NCBI RefSeq assembly: GCF_027943255.1
Contig: NC_072897.1
Coordinates: forward strand, 39,778,044-39,842,043
Direction of reading: 5' to 3'
DNA from: Anastrepha obliqua
Lineage: Eukaryota; Arthropoda; Insecta; Diptera; Tephritidae
Length of the DNA: 64,000 bases
The translations under genes and the position numbers were made by a program. A model generated the notes under the pieces. The model searched no databases and was not told the origin of the DNA. It worked only from the letters and a program-made list of their open reading frames with translations. Shown here piece after piece: positions 42,905 through 53,981 of this stretch (the first letter of the stretch is position 1; each line of letters begins with the position of its first letter).

Positions 42905-43964
42905 ATATTCATTTGTTTCAGATCTGTAGATTACTTTCGAATAAGTAAGCCAGCATTTAAATTTATCCTGGAGAAAATAGAGCCGTCTATGAAAATTGGG
43001 AAACGATCAACATTCATCAGTAACCAACGAAAATTAGCAACAACATTGCGTTTTTAGGCGCAAGGATCTTACCAACTAAACGTAAATGATTTCAATTTGG
43101 CCTTATCACAACCCACCGTCTGCGCAATATTGGCTGAAACTCCTGAAGTATTGGAGAGAATAATTTGCCCAATGTTCATAAATTTCGAAATGTTTGAACA
43201 AGAAAAAACTGAAGAACAGTCTTTTTTTGAGAAAACGGGATTTCCTGGCGTGATTGGCTGCGTAGATGGGACACATATAAAAGTTTCGGCACCTAATAAG
43301 GCAGAGCAAGGTCTTTAATTCAACCGAAAGGGATTTTTCAGTTTAAATGCAATATTGTAATAAGTTTCCCTTAACCGTATTTAATTAGGTTTAGACAAAC
43401 TTGCTTTCAGATTTGTGATCATAAAATGAGAATACGTTTTTTTGATGCGAGATATGCAGGTTCGTCTCATGACTCCCTTATCTGGAATATAAGTTCTGCC
43501 AAACGGGTTTTATGTGAACGCTACAATGCTGGTGAGCGCAACTATTGGGTAAATAAAATTAGATTACAAGTTTAAGTTCCAGTAAAAAAAATTATTTACA
43601 GGCGATGCCGGCTACCCTTTGGAACCATATTTAATGACACCTTATAAGTCCGTTTCGGAATGAAGCGCTGAGGCAATTTTCAACACTAAACATTATTGAA
43701 AGAACAATTGGAGTGCTGAAAAACCGATTCCGTTGTTTACTTGGTGCTCGTCAGCTTCATTATAAACCTGAAAAAGAAACTCTAATCGCAAACGTGTGTG
43801 CTGCCTTGCATAACGTTTGTATTAAATATAACATCGTAGTATCAAATGATGCACCTTCGCCCACTGAGAATTTTCATGATATGTTTGATGTTGATATATC
43901 CGACAACTCACAAAACATTGAAGCTTCGCAGATTTGTCAACAAATAAAAGAAAATTTTTTGTAA
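42905..43964 (+). pseudogene. PIF/Harbinger transposase (HARBI1-like, DDE_Tnp_4)
   Basis: FRISKPAFKFILEKIEPSMK starts the helical N domain; a TAG follows ATTLRF where relatives have leucine (L-A-Q-G-S), then [19 protein letters not shown] and the core [19 protein letters not shown] (first D). A TAA follows at 43316-43318, with homologous FNRKGFFSLNA right after. Two GT-AG introns are likely: about 43355-43411, and 43548-43602. Between them HDSLIWNISSAKRVLCERYN; after them GDAGYPLEPYLMTPYK (second D) and ERTIGVLKNRFRCLLGARQL (third residue, E). It ends IKENFL-stop at 43964. The lesions make it inactive. Family role: cuts the TIRs together with the Myb-like partner. Confidence 0.88.
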
Positions 43965-44081
43965 AGACTTTCAAACTTATGTCTATTACTTCATATATGT
44001 ACATAAAGCTGTAGTTTTATTAAAAAAAAATGTAAAACTATTTTGCAGATAGCATAAAACACAAAACATTTCAATTACATA

Positions 44082-44299
44082 TGTGACAAATGGCAACCCT
44101 GCGACAAGGAGCAGAAGTCACATGAGTGAGCAAGCGAATAGTCAGTAGTGGTGAAGCAGCCGTAAAGCGAAGACGTTCATTTTGACATAAATACAAATAC
44201 TACAAATTACAAATTTTATAATTACTGATTCTTCATTTTTACATAAATACAAATACTATAAACTACAAATTTGACAATTACTTATTCTTCATTTTTACA
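44082..44299 (+). repeat. 5' LTR, 218 bp
   Basis: The second half is itself a tandem duplication of about 64 bp (ACATAAATACAAATACTA...CTTCATTTTT twice). Matches 47048-47265 except six substitutions. Confidence 0.88.
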
Positions 44300-44318
44300 T
44301 GGGGGCTCAACCTCAACA
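44300..44318 (+). promoter_or_regulatory. Primer binding site
   Basis: TGGGGGCTCAACCTC follows the LTR directly. The TGG start is standard; I cannot name the primer tRNA with certainty. Confidence 0.55.
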
Positions 44319-44357
44319 GAATACTAGGAAAAAGTCGAAGAATGAGAATGTTCGAGA

Positions 44358-45762
44358 ATGCCTATATGTAGATCAAGCAAAAAGAAGTGTAAAGCAGCAA
44401 CAGAAGTTCAGTTAGAAGTCGAAGAGAAAAAAGTAGAACCGAAACCGGTAGAAGTTCAGTTGGAAGTTGAAAAAAGTGGGAAGCCGCAAGCAACAAAAAA
44501 GAGTCAGGAAGAAGGGGAAGAAGACGATTCGAAGCTAAAGTCAGCAGCAAAAATTTCAGTGGAAGTTGAGAAAATTAGATTAAAGTTGATAGAGTCTGAA
44601 GATTTTAACGTGAACAATATGCAGTCAACATCAAGTGTATGCAGTAATTCGGCAAATTCAGTTGAATTTCTCGAAATGTTAAGAATTCTAGAAGCGAATA
44701 AAAGCAAAAATTATACCAGATTATGACGGTATAACAGTTCCAATCAGAACGTGGCTGGAGAATTTCAACGAAAATGCGTCTGCGTACGATTTAACAGAAA
44801 AACAGAAGTATGTGAATGCAAGAAATAAGATGAGAGGAACAGCCAAATTGTTCCTCGAAACGGTCAGCGTCTCAAACTATGAAGCTTTATGTGAAGCACT
44901 AGTCGAAGAGTTTGACGTGATACTTAGCAGTGCCGACGTTCATCAGAAGTTGATACAACGGAAAAAGAGAAATGAAGAGAATTTTCACGAGTACGTACTT
45001 CAAATGAGGAAGCTAGCAGCGCTAGGAACGGTGGAAGATGAATCAGTCATTCGATATATCGTGGATGTTTTAAAGGTACGTGACGACTTGAAATACCCTT
45101 TATATAGCGCTAAAACTTTTAAAGAGCTGCGAGATCGTTTCGAAGCTATACAGCAGATGAGTGGCAATCAAATCAACAACCTGGTAGAGCAAAAGCAAAA
45201 CTACGCGAAGCCAGCGCAGAAGGGTAGAGACGGCGGCAGCGAACTGCGTGGAGTTTCGAAACAACATTGTTTCAAGTGCGGGTCAACTTCACACGTACGG
45301 TCACAATGCGAAGCAGAGACAAAATGTTTCAAATGCAATGGTAGTGGACACATTGCAAAAAATTGTGACAAATCGAACGGGAAGAGGACAGTAAGCATAA
45401 TAAAGAATGACAACAACAAATATGTTTCATGTCTGATTGATACTGGCGCGGATGTATCGCTGATGCAGCAAACTGTGTATGAGAAACATTTTAGCAATTT
45501 GGAATTGAGTAAAAGTTCTGCGAAATTGTATGGCTTGGGAAATGTAACAACTACGGTTAAAGGTGCATTCAAAGCAGAAGTTTTGGTGGATAAGATAAAA
45601 TCCGATCATGCATTCCTTGTTAAAGCTGACAGCAAAATAAGTTGCGAGGTGATTGTGGGCTACGATTTCATTCAGCAATTCCAATTGGAATTTAATTCCG
45701 ATGGGTATTTTTTTTTGATCAGAAGCACGATGGGACATTTCAGTGTGCATACAATGTTGTAG
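44358..45762 (+). pseudogene. Gag and protease of the internally deleted gypsy-type element
   Basis: Starts MPICRSSKKKCKAATEVQL with two Q-L-E-V-E repeats. A frameshift near 44705 moves the frame to DYDGITVPIRTWLENFNENA, then the Gag core (LVEEFDVILSSADVHQKLIQ, ENFHEYVLQMRKLAALG). Two zinc knuckles are intact: CFKCGSTSHVRSQC and CFKCNGSGHIAKNC, for RNA binding. The protease has CLIDTGADVSLM (active D-T-G). The frame ends at 45762 after a slip in a T9 run near 45710; the next frame carries on into RT. Apart from these two slips the region is well preserved. Confidence 0.88.
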
Positions 45763-46616
45763 AATCGGGGCACGAAATTGACGATGCACCACAGTACAGA
45801 GAAGTTATAATGAAATTAATCAATAATTATAAACCGGTTGCTAACCCTGCTGTACACCCGATTCAATTAAGAATTGTAACAAAGGGAAATCTACTAAACT
45901 TTAATGAGAGTCCAACTCGAATGTCTGGAGCAGAGCGTGGTGTTGATAAAAAGCAAATTAAGGAATGGTTAGAAAAGGGTATAGTGCGTGAATCCACTGC
46001 AAATATAGCTAGCAAAGTCGTCCTAGCAAAAAAGAAAGATGGCAGTTATCGTGTTTGCATAGACTATAGGAAACTGAATGCCAATGTTTTAAAAGACCGA
46101 TTCCCTGTACCGATTATAGACGAGGTTTTAGAGAAAATGCAGTCAGCTAGATTTTTTTCAGTGATGGACCTGAAAAATGGTTTTTTCCACGTCCCTATCG
46201 AAGAAAGTAGCCAAAAGTACACGGCATTCGTTACGAAAGAGAGTTTATATGAATTTACTAGGGCACCATTTGGTTTCTGCAGCTCACCTGCGGTGTTCGT
46301 TCGGTACGTTATGTATATTTTTCAGCAGCTTATAAACGAGGGAATAATGGAAATGTATATAGACGACATAGTAGTTTTTGGTCAAACAAGCGATGAATGC
46401 CTTACAAATGTGCGAAAAGTGTTGCAAACAGCAGAACCTTACGGCTTGCAAATTAAATGGGCTAAGTGTAAGTTCTTAAGAGATAAAATTAGCTTCTTGG
46501 GGCACGAAATTCAGAATGGCAACATATGGCCAGGTAAAGATAAAATAAAAGCTGTTAAAAATTTTCCTATGCCGAAAAATATTAGAGGAGTTCAAGCGTT
46601 TTTAGGATTACGAAAT
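45763..46616 (+). pseudogene. Reverse transcriptase of the internally deleted gypsy-type element
   Basis: The frame is open from before 45763, with an internal Met at 45810. RT blocks: QIKEWLEKGIVRESTANIAS, KKKDGSYRVCIDYRKLNANV, FFSVMDLKNGFFHVPIEESS, RAPFGFCSSPAVFVRYVM, and the active site MEMYIDDIVVFGQTSDEC (Y-I-D-D). The RT end has CKFLRDKISFLGHEIQNG and GVQAFLGL, after which the deletion begins near 46612. The formal frame runs on to 46664 in an unrelated reading. No RNase H remains. Confidence 0.88.
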
Positions 46617-46617
46617 T

Positions 46618-47052
46618 ATGTTTGGTGTAAAAATGAGAAACGAAATGCCTGCCGATATAATTAAGTTGCTTCAAGAAGAAATGTTGGTCGCATTCCAAGG
46701 GGATCGCAACAAACTAAGAGAGGAGGCTCGAATCAATATCCAAGCCGCCCAAGAAGTATATAAACGAAATTTCGACAGGAGGCGTAAAAGTAGTCAGGGA
46801 TATCAAAAGGTGGATTTGGTGGCGATAAAAGTAACACAGTTTTCAGTTAAAAAGTTGGGGAACAAGTTCATCGGGCCTTATAGCGTGGTCAAAGATAAAG
46901 GTAATGGGCGGTACGAGGTAGAAAAAGCAGCCGATTTCGTTGGGCCGCACCTTACTTCTACCAGCGTCGACAATATGAAGCTTTGGGCGCATTATGCAGC
47001 TGAGAACGACGGGTCATCTGGGACAGATGACGAACAAGATGACCGAATGTGA
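46618..47052 (+). pseudogene. Integrase C-terminal part after deletion
   Basis: EMPADIIKLLQEEMLVAFQG and NIQAAQEVYKRNFDRRRKSS are the helix after the gypsy integrase core; VDLVAIKVTQ and FIGPYSVVKDKGNGRYEV form the GPY/F-type C-terminal module. An acidic tail ends at TGA 47050-47052, which overlaps the first bases of the 3' LTR. The integrase zinc and catalytic domains are absent, so the copy cannot integrate on its own. Confidence 0.85.
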
Positions 47053-47265
47053 CAAATGGCAACCCTGCGGCAAGGAGCAGAAGTCACATGAGTGAACAAG
47101 CGAATAGTCAGTAGTGGTGAAGCAGCCGTAAAGCGAAGAAGTTCATTTTGACATAAATACAAATACCACAAATTACAATTTTTATAATTACTGATTCTTC
47201 ATTTTTACATAAATACAAATACTATAAACTACAAATTTGACAATTACCTATTCTTCATTTTTACA
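47048..47265 (+). repeat. 3' LTR, 218 bp
   Basis: Same ends and length as 44082-44299; six substitutions seen. Confidence 0.88.
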
Positions 47266-47367
47266 TATATATAAAAAACGTTTAACAAAAAAATGCTTTC
47301 TTAGCATAGGGATCAATCACAAAAAGATTTTTTCAGGTAAATGTAAATATCGCTTTCATTTTTTCTT

Positions 47368-48276
47368 AGTTTGTATTGAGAGTATTTCCATTTGCCTTTC
47401 TTTTTTTTCCATGTTAATTTTTTTAAGCTTAATTTCCGCTTCGTATAATGACTTCTCTCTTTCCTCCTGTCGTTCCATTATTTTGGCTTTCTTCTCTTCT
47501 ATCTGCACCAGGTTTTGAATTCAATGCGATACGTTTTCGAAAGAATTTAATTTATTAGTAAATTCTGTAAGAGTTGTTGACATTTAGGTTAACACCCGCT
47601 CTAACATTGCAGTGTGACTTTCGAGCAAGTTTTCTCGTTGCCTCCGATCGCGAATACGGCTTCTTCCACTCGTAGAAGCTGAGGTTGCATTTTGCACTAC
47701 AGTTTCATATATTGAGGGTAGAGTCCGTTCGGTAGTACTGACTATGATGTTGTGATCAGCGAAGTCATACTCTATCTCTTCAACATCAATGGTTGTATCT
47801 TGAACTTCTTCAAAATTTGTATCTAATACACTTTGATTTGCATCTTGCAGCACTACAGCTTCCGCGACTACAACTTGTTGAAATTCAACTTGCTCAACTT
47901 GGCTATTTGATACACCCTGCGGCATTCTTTGGGACTTAACTGTTTTCCAAATTGGAAAAGGTTAGCAACCTCTTCTTCTAATGGGCTTAGTGTGAGTTGT
48001 TTGAAACTCCCCCTTCCAGTTGCTCTGCACTCTGCCTTGTTGTGAATCATTTTTCGCTTAACTTTGCACTTAAGATCTCTCCATTCCTTGAAATAAAATA
48101 AGTTGAAAAAAGTTTCCTAAAGCCCATGAACTTAATACCTTTTCCCAACCGTCACCATCTCTTAATGGTGGCCCTAGAGCATTTAACTTTGTTGTTATAT
48201 CTTGCCATTGCTCTTTAAAATTAACAGGTACTGTCTCCCTATTAAAACCTTCGGCAAGGGTAGGATATTTTTCCAA
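47368..48276 (-). pseudogene. Harbinger-associated Myb/SANT-like DNA-binding protein
   Basis: Minus strand. 48276-48140 reads MEKYPTLAEGFNRETVPVNF, WQDITTKLNALGPPLRDGD and GWEKV, the first helices of a Myb/SANT-like domain; an intron of about 65 bp (48140-48078) probably joins it to a WRDLKCKVKRK block near 48065, as the frame resumes there. 48050-47868 gives NKAECRATGRGSFKQLTLSP and LEEEVANLF. After a shift, 47925-47584 is a glutamine- and acid-rich middle. A lysine/glutamate coiled coil (MERQEEREKSLYEAEIKLKK) follows at about 47480-47370. In Harbinger elements this partner carries the transposase to DNA. Shifts make it a likely pseudogene. Confidence 0.72.
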
Positions 48277-48481
48277 TTCTGCAACTTACAAATTTTATAA
48301 CTGTCGCTGTCAAAAACTATGTCGACAAATTTTGTGTCAACACATGTCGATTTAATAACAATGTTGCATTAGCTGATACCAAAATGCTGCCAATACCTAT
48401 CGATAGTTACAGATATTGCCAACGCTGATACCGATTCGTGAGCATCAACATTGTTTTTGGCAATATTGATAACCATAATAG

Positions 48482-49680
48482 GGGCGAATGTTTTTATCAA
48501 GCATATCCTGAATTTGTGCTTGGACTTCCTGTTTGTGTACAAAAGGGTAACGATATGATTTAGTGTTTATGGGGATATTGTTGGTGGTCCTACTTTCATG
48601 TTTTATACCGGAAGTAAAGGTTAGTTTAGTGTTTTCTTGATAAAATACATCTGAATATTTTTTACTGCTTTTAAAAGTTCTGTTTTTTCTTCGGAATTAA
48701 GATGTTTCGTTCGGATTTGTTCAAAAAGTGGTTTATGTTAATTTTTTTCTATTATACTTAAATTTACTTTAAATTAATATATATATATTAAAACATACAG
48801 CTTGGTTTTCTGTACTTAGGATACTTTCACTTAAAATCATTAAATCATTTTCTTCCTTAAAATAAATAAACTCGGACTCATTTGGTGTCTGTATACGCTT
48901 TTCGTTTTCAAAATGCATTGGCAACGTCTCATTGCCAATGGTTATTTCTCTTCTCTTACAATATATAAGTACATTAAATGGTCTTAATATTATCTATTAG
49001 GCCATCGTAGAAATTATGGAATTTTGTTATGTAAAATTCGAGCGTTTCACTCGATCCGTTAGTATTACATTCTTTAAAAGTGGGTACTATTGCTTTTTAT
49101 TTATCTAAATTTGGTGTAGCAGGGCTCTAATAAAAATTGGATTTGTTTCGAGGATCCTTTTTGGGTGACAAATTTCTGGGTTGAGGATGGAATTTTTTGC
49201 TCCTGTATCAATTATAAATTTTATAAATCTTCCACGCTTCAAATGGTAAGACTAACTTCGGATGTTACTCTTGTGAAAAGTTCGGCCTGATTAGGTTTTG
49301 ACTGTGGGACTGTTATTTTCTGCATGTATTTCCTCCTTGTATCTTGACGATAGTTTTGAGTCTAATTTTATTTATTATTTATTTTTCCGAATATCTTTTC
49401 ACTTACAAAGTAGTCTTTTATTTTCTTTTTTGTTTTTATTGTGGCAATCAAATTCCTTTTCTTGCTTCATTGTAAGTAATTCTATATTTTATTCTATGGC
49501 TTGTGATAACTGGGGATAGGGAGTTCAAAATTGTAGTTGCCTTCATTTCCAATTAGTAGTAGCAGGTATGAGGATATGAGCAGAGCTTTCGTCAATATGG
49601 TCAGTTGTATGAGGGTACTTACATACTTCATACTTAGGTGGAGAGCGTCTGCAAGTTACCAGGTTTATAGTAGATTTCAT
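48482..49680 (-). pseudogene. Gypsy-type gag/protease and RT start remnant
   Basis: Minus strand, on the far side of the Harbinger from the RT core. 49230-49110 reads RGRFIKFIIDTGAKNSILNP, the protease active site (D-T-G). 48930-48830 reads QTPNESEFIYFKEENDLMIL. 48610-48490 reads TKSYRYPFVHKQEVQAQIQD, the first RT block of 17.6-like elements, then the codons for K-N-I-R-P and the Harbinger boundary. Stops are frequent from 48650 to 49100. Sequence from 49300 to 49680 (gag) is too decayed to read. Confidence 0.7.
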
Positions 49681-50159
49681 TGTTAAACTCCTCTAAAATG
49701 AATTTCCATCTTTTCATGTTTGCGTTATGGTTTTTATTGGTTAATCCAAATGTGTTCTGTGTACATTGCCATCTGCAAAACGTTAGAACTTGCTATTTAA
49801 AAAAAAAAAACAAATTAGTTGCTTCATACAGCTTCATAAAAAAGTTGCTTTCCTCTTGCACCAGGCTACGTCTGGAAACGAATATACCCAACAATGCAGT
49901 AAATGCTATTCGTCCCAAATCACAACCAAAATTCCCTCTAGTAAAGGGCGATCTATTTAGAGATATCGGATTTCAAATCGAAATAAAACAAAGAATTTTC
50001 AAATTGATTGGGCAATCTTTACTAGTGAGGGGAAAGTCACTGATTATAGAGGGGAAAGTCACTGATTGCCATTCACTTGCGAGTGGTCAGGACGATTCTT
50101 CTACTTATGGTCCACACAGCTCACAACTTTCGGGCTTAGTCCAAAGTTCCTCTGGATAG

Positions 50160-51870
50160 CTGCCGAATACCTGACGCATTCAAGGATCCACGCTACTGGG
50201 AGCTAAGAAAGAAAGAGAGACGTTTTATCCGAAAGAAGAAACGAGAGGCCGAAATGCGTGAATGCGAGGAGCTTGAGATGCTGGCCAATAGGAAAAACGC
50301 CCGAAAATTCTACCAGAAAGCTCGTCAGCTTATAGAAGGTTTTAACACATTTTAAATACGGCGATATGGTGACTGACATACAGAGCATACTAAAACTATA
50401 GAGGGAACACTTCTCTAACTTGTTAAATAGTGACCGCTACGCATGTCACAGAGAATGTGAATATCCTAATACCCCAATCGTTGATAATTGAACTGTCGTT
50501 CCGCTACTCGACCATGACGAGGTGAGAATAGCGATAGCACGGTTAAAGAAGAACAAAGCTGCGGGAGCCTACGGACTGCCAGCTGAGCTATTGAGACATG
50601 GCGGTGAGGAGCTTGTAAGGTGGATGCATCAACTTCTATGCAAAATATGGTCAGATGAAAGCGTGTCTTCCGATTGGAATTTAAGTGTGCTCTGCCCGAT
50701 CCATAAGAAGGGTGATCCTGCAATCTGTGGTAGTGAGCAAATTGTGTGAAAGGCTGATGCCAACCATCAACCAACTGATTGGACTTTGTCATTGTGGCTT
50801 AAGACCTGCAAAGTTCATCATCGAACAAACATTCACAATACGCCAAATCTTGGAAAATACCCGTAAAAGGAGAATTGATGCATACCATCTTTTCGTCGGC
50901 TTCAAAGCTTCATTCAACAGTACGAAAAGGAGCTACCTATTTGCCGCGATGTCTCAATTGGTATCCCCGCAAAACTAATACGGCCATGCAAGATAACGCT
51001 GCTCAATACCAGCAGCGCCGTCAGAATTGAGAAGGACTTCTCCGAGCCGTTTGATACCTCGTGTGACATCTTTAACGTGATACTCGAAAAGATCGTGCGA
51101 GCCGCAGAACTTTATCGCTCAGGTTCAATTTTGTATAAGAGCGTTCAATTTTTGGCGTATGCCGATGATGAACAACCGCGCTATTAGTTCAGCGTTCGCA
51201 AATTGGATAAAGAAGTAAGGCGAAGGGGTCTGGTGGGGACGAGGGCAAAATGAAGTACCTCCTGTCATCAAACAAACGGTCAGCGCACTCGCGTATCGGC
51301 ACCCACGTCACTGTTGACAGTTATGATTTCAAGGTTGGAAAATACTTCGTTTTCTTTAGGAACCAGCATTAACACCGATAACAATGGCAGCCTAGAAATC
51401 CAACGTAGAATCTCTCTTGCCAACAAGTGATACTTTGAACTAAGTAGGCAACTGACGAACCAAACTCACACTTCATAAGGTTCTCATCATACCCGACCAA
51501 ACGTATGGCGCAGAAGCGGGGGCCATGACAACATCCGATGAGGCGTTGCATGGAGTGTTTGAAAGAAAGATTCTGCGCAAAATTTTTGCACCTTTGCACG
51601 TTGGCGACGGTGTATATCGTAGGCGGCTCCATTAGCTAGGTCATGTCGTTTAAATGGTTCCAATTTCTCCAGCTCAATGCGGCACCAGCTTGTGGTACCA
51701 AAGGAAGAGTAAGACCTTCTCTGCGCTAGACAGATGAGGTGAAGAAGGACTTGGCTTCACTTGGTGTGTCCAACTGGCGCCGGTTAGCACGAGAAAGAAA
51801 CGACTGGCGCGCTTTGTTAAACTCGGCCAAAATCGCGTAAGCGGTTATCGCGCCAATTAAGAAGATGAAG
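50160..51870 (+). pseudogene. RTE-like non-LTR retrotransposon relic
   Basis: Decayed plus-strand RT region. Readable blocks, each in a different frame: WELRKKERRFIRKKKREAEM (50200), VRIAIARLKKNKAAGAYGLP and ELLRHGGEELVRWMHQLLCK (50520), LCPIHKKGDPAIC (50690), then LCERLMPTINQLIGLCHCGL and FTIRQILENTRKRRIDAYHL (50745), LSEPFDT and YSKRSC (51040), a Y-A-D-D equivalent near 51160, and the tail NWRRLARERNDWRALLNSA (51770). Wording is that of RTE-like elements with no RNase H. Many stops; no function. Confidence 0.78.
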
Positions 51871-52359
51871 AAAAACGATTCATGAAATTTATTTTTTAAA
51901 GATAGTACCTTTCAAATTTTGGCCGTAACTACGCCGTAATTCGGTATATGTGGTATATTATAGTTTATAATACTTCAGTATTGTTTGCTTCCAATGCCTT
52001 AATAGAAGCTAGTTCATCTACAAAGCAGTTAGACTTTGCATACTCCCACAAATAAAAGTCTACTTTTTAGTTCGATTAGCAATAAAAGCGTGTTTTTTAG
52101 GTTTTTTTTTAACTATTTTTTATTTTCTAATTTTTTTTTAGTAAATGTAGGTGTTTACGAGTAATATACTGTTACACAACCGCACACTAAATACTAACCT
52201 CAATGGTGGTGTGGAAACTAAAAATTCCCAATTTTTGTTTAAAAAAATACCCAATTCATGTTTCTACCAGTGTGGCAGTATTGGCAAATGTTATAAAAAA
52301 TGCACATTTTTCAGCGCCCTCACGAGAAAAAGAGTTTCCCATCTAGTCATCTATGTTGT
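51871..52359. other. No gene seen
   Basis: AT-rich sequence between the RTE-like relic and the I-type element. A stretch GTTTTAACTATTTTTTATT near 52100 recurs near 52755, so part of this is repeated DNA connected with the I-element leader. Confidence 0.5.
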
Positions 52360-52365
52360 GTGTTC

Positions 52366-53143
52366 CGAGTCGATCAGATTTTTAGAAGCCAGAGAAAATT
52401 AGGCTCAAAGATTCCGTTACATTCATTCATTCATACAACCCGAGCTAATAAAAGTGTGTTAAAAAAAGAAAATATTAATCCTGGCAATCCTAATAAGGAT
52501 AATGGAAAACTTTTATCAAATTATTGCATTGTCATCGGTCCTTGATAGGTGTGCAAAATTCCAAGTCGCTCAGATTTTTAGAAGCCAGTGAAAATTAAGC
52601 TCAAAGATTCCGTTACCTACATACACAACCCGAGCTAATAAAAGTGTGTTAATTATTCTATTTGTATCTTAATTTTTGTTATAATTCTGTTCTGAGGTAG
52701 TTGACTATGACTGATCGTTGGATTTGCTATTACAGGTCTCTTTGTTTTTTAGTTTTGTTTTAACTATTTTTTATTACGAATGAAAGTTATTGTTGTCATT
52801 GCAGTCAGTGAATAAATGATTCGATATATTCGTGTTATATTTAATTCCTTTCTTATCGACTGTGAGTCTTAAGCTATGCAGTTATCGGCCGTGATAAAGA
52901 AGTAATCGGGATGAAGAACTTATTTCGTGAAGGGAGCCTGAGAAACTGATTTACAAGAATAAATAAAGATTTTTCATTTTACAACCAAGTTCACCTTACT
53001 TTTTGCCCACAGTAGTAAAAAAAGAAAATATTAATCCTGGCAATCCTAATAAGGATAATGGAAAACTTTAATCAAATTATTGCATTGCCATCGGTCCTTG
53101 ATAGGTGTGCAAAATTCCAAGTCGATCAGATTTTTAGAAGCCA
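52366..53143 (+). repeat. Rearranged repeat cassettes at the I-element 5' end
   Basis: Two cassettes alternate. P (TTTTTAGAAGCCAG ... ACCCGAGCTAATAAAAGTG) occurs at 52366 and 52566. Q (AATATTAATCCTGGCAATCC ... GGTCCTTGATAGGTGTGC) occurs at 52466 and again at 53024, where it becomes the start of ORF1. Each Q runs into TCAGATTTTTAGAAGCCAG, the start of P or of the ORF1 continuation. Confidence 0.75.
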
Positions 53144-53719
53144 GGAATATGAAATTATTGAAAACTTGAAGGTACAGGGTGTCACATCTGTATACAAGTT
53201 CCCAAAATATATTGATGGAAAGCCTTTTCTAAGCGGAGTTTTACTGCTAACATTCGATCTTTACCATCTGCCTGATAAAATCGAAGTGTCATGGTACACT
53301 GCGAAAGTGAGACCTTATTATCCCAACCCAATGAGATGCAAAAACTGTCAACTTCTCGAACATGTAAGGAAAAGATGTAATAAGACCCCTGCATGTGATA
53401 ATTGCTCTCTACTCCCTCATAACCCATCCCCTTGCACTCGCTCTTTATGTGCGAATTGCTCTGGAAATTATTCCGCATCAAGTAAATCATGTCCTAAATA
53501 TATTCAAATCAAACAAATCATTACCATTAAAACCGACAATAAGTGCTCCATGCGTGAAGCTATCCAAATACAGCGAAAACAAATTCCAAAAAAAATTTAT
53601 GAAAACTCCTGAAGTAGCAAAAACGTCACTAAGCAAAAACAATCAAAACAACACCGGCGAACAATATACACAAACAACAAAATCCACCACAAAAAACATT
53701 ACTGATAAACGAAAAAATG
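53058..53719 (+). pseudogene. I-element ORF1 (Gag-like) 5' part
   Basis: Starts MENFNQIIALPSVLDRCAKF. The Gag-like domain includes LKVQGVTSVYKFPKYIDGKP and SGVLLLTFDLYHLPDKIEVS. Three cysteine motifs follow: CKNCQLLEHVRKRC and CDNCSLLPHNPSPC fit CX2CX4HX4C; the third (CANCSGNYSASSKSC) has lost its histidine. It then has CSMREAIQIQRKQ and, after a frameshift near 53560, a basic, N/T-rich tail up to the Transib. Such proteins coat the element RNA and guide its transport. The C-terminal remainder lies at 56409-56600. Confidence 0.82.
53715..53719. repeat. Transib target duplication, left (AAATG)
   Basis: Five bases before the CACAGTG terminus; the right copy at 56409-56413 is CAATG, one mismatch. 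A 5-bp duplication is typical of Transib. Confidence 0.65.
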
Positions 53720-53746
53720 CACAGTGGTTCCGCCATAGGACATTGG
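53720..53746 (+). repeat. Transib left terminal inverted repeat
   Basis: CACAGTGGTTCCGCC followed by ATAGGACATTGG. The first 15 bases match the other end with one mismatch. An A-rich block AAAATAGTC lies 23 bases after the heptamer; a nonamer comparison is tempting but weak. Confidence 0.8.
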
Positions 53747-53981
53747 ATGAAAATAGTCATGTTAAAATTATGCAACAATATTTAGCTAAATGTTAGTTCA
53801 TTAGTCATAGTAACTTAGAGTATAAAAGAAATTTCAACTGCACAAACAATTCACTTATAATTGTGCCTCCAAAGTAAGAGAATTTGAAAAGTGATAGTTA
53901 GCGTGGTCCCCGCTCCGTACTTACGCAGTTCCGGGAAGTGTTATTTTTCTAAGAATTACTGTGTTTATGACCTGTTGTACA

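Larger units (their letters stand above)
44082..47265 (+). mobile_element. Gypsy-type LTR retrotransposon, internally deleted
   Basis: Two 218-bp LTRs (TGTGAC...TTTTACA) differ at six places by my count, about 3 percent. A TGGGGGCTCAACCT primer site starts at 44300. Gag, protease and RT are present; RNase H and most of integrase are deleted at about 46615. The flanks (ACATA before, TATAT after) do not give a clean target duplication. It sits between the two genes of the Harbinger element. Confidence 0.9.
42565..48480 (+). mobile_element. PIF/Harbinger transposon carrying a nested gypsy-type element
   Basis: Two convergent genes typical of Harbinger: a DDE transposase on plus (42905-43964) and a Myb/SANT-like DNA-binding protein on minus (47368-48276). 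They are separated by an LTR element (44082-47265). It interrupts an antisense gypsy RT. Terminal repeats are poorly preserved: TATCAACAT near 42580 and TTATCAATAT on the other strand near 48470 are the best candidates. Three-base target duplication not confirmed. Confidence 0.75.
39900..49680 (-). mobile_element. 17.6/297-like Ty3/gypsy retrotransposon relic with nested insertions
   Basis: Minus-strand gag/protease at about 49680-48800, RT start at 48620-48482, RT middle at 42560-42087, RT end and RNase H at 41840-41353, integrase at 41429-40700, env-like at 40690-40050. The gaps are filled by a Harbinger transposon (about 42565-48480) and a SINE-like insert (41849-42081). The RT codons that should lie between 48482 and 42560 are not all present, so some sequence was lost at the Harbinger site. 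LTRs were not recognised. Confidence 0.8.

Noticed and set aside
47237..47518. 93-codon plus-strand open frame after the gypsy-type 3' LTR
   Set aside because: It is antisense to the coiled-coil end of the Harbinger Myb-like protein.
42081..49000. tRNA or rRNA genes
   Set aside because: I looked for A/B-box plus cloverleaf patterns and rRNA blocks over the window and saw none; the SINE-like insert lacks its tRNA-like head.
53925..53960. GTGGTCCCCGCTCCGTA near the start of the Transib gene as an alternative left TIR
   Set aside because: It resembles the end but lacks the CACAGTG heptamer; 53720 gives the exact heptamer and a near-matching 5-bp flank.
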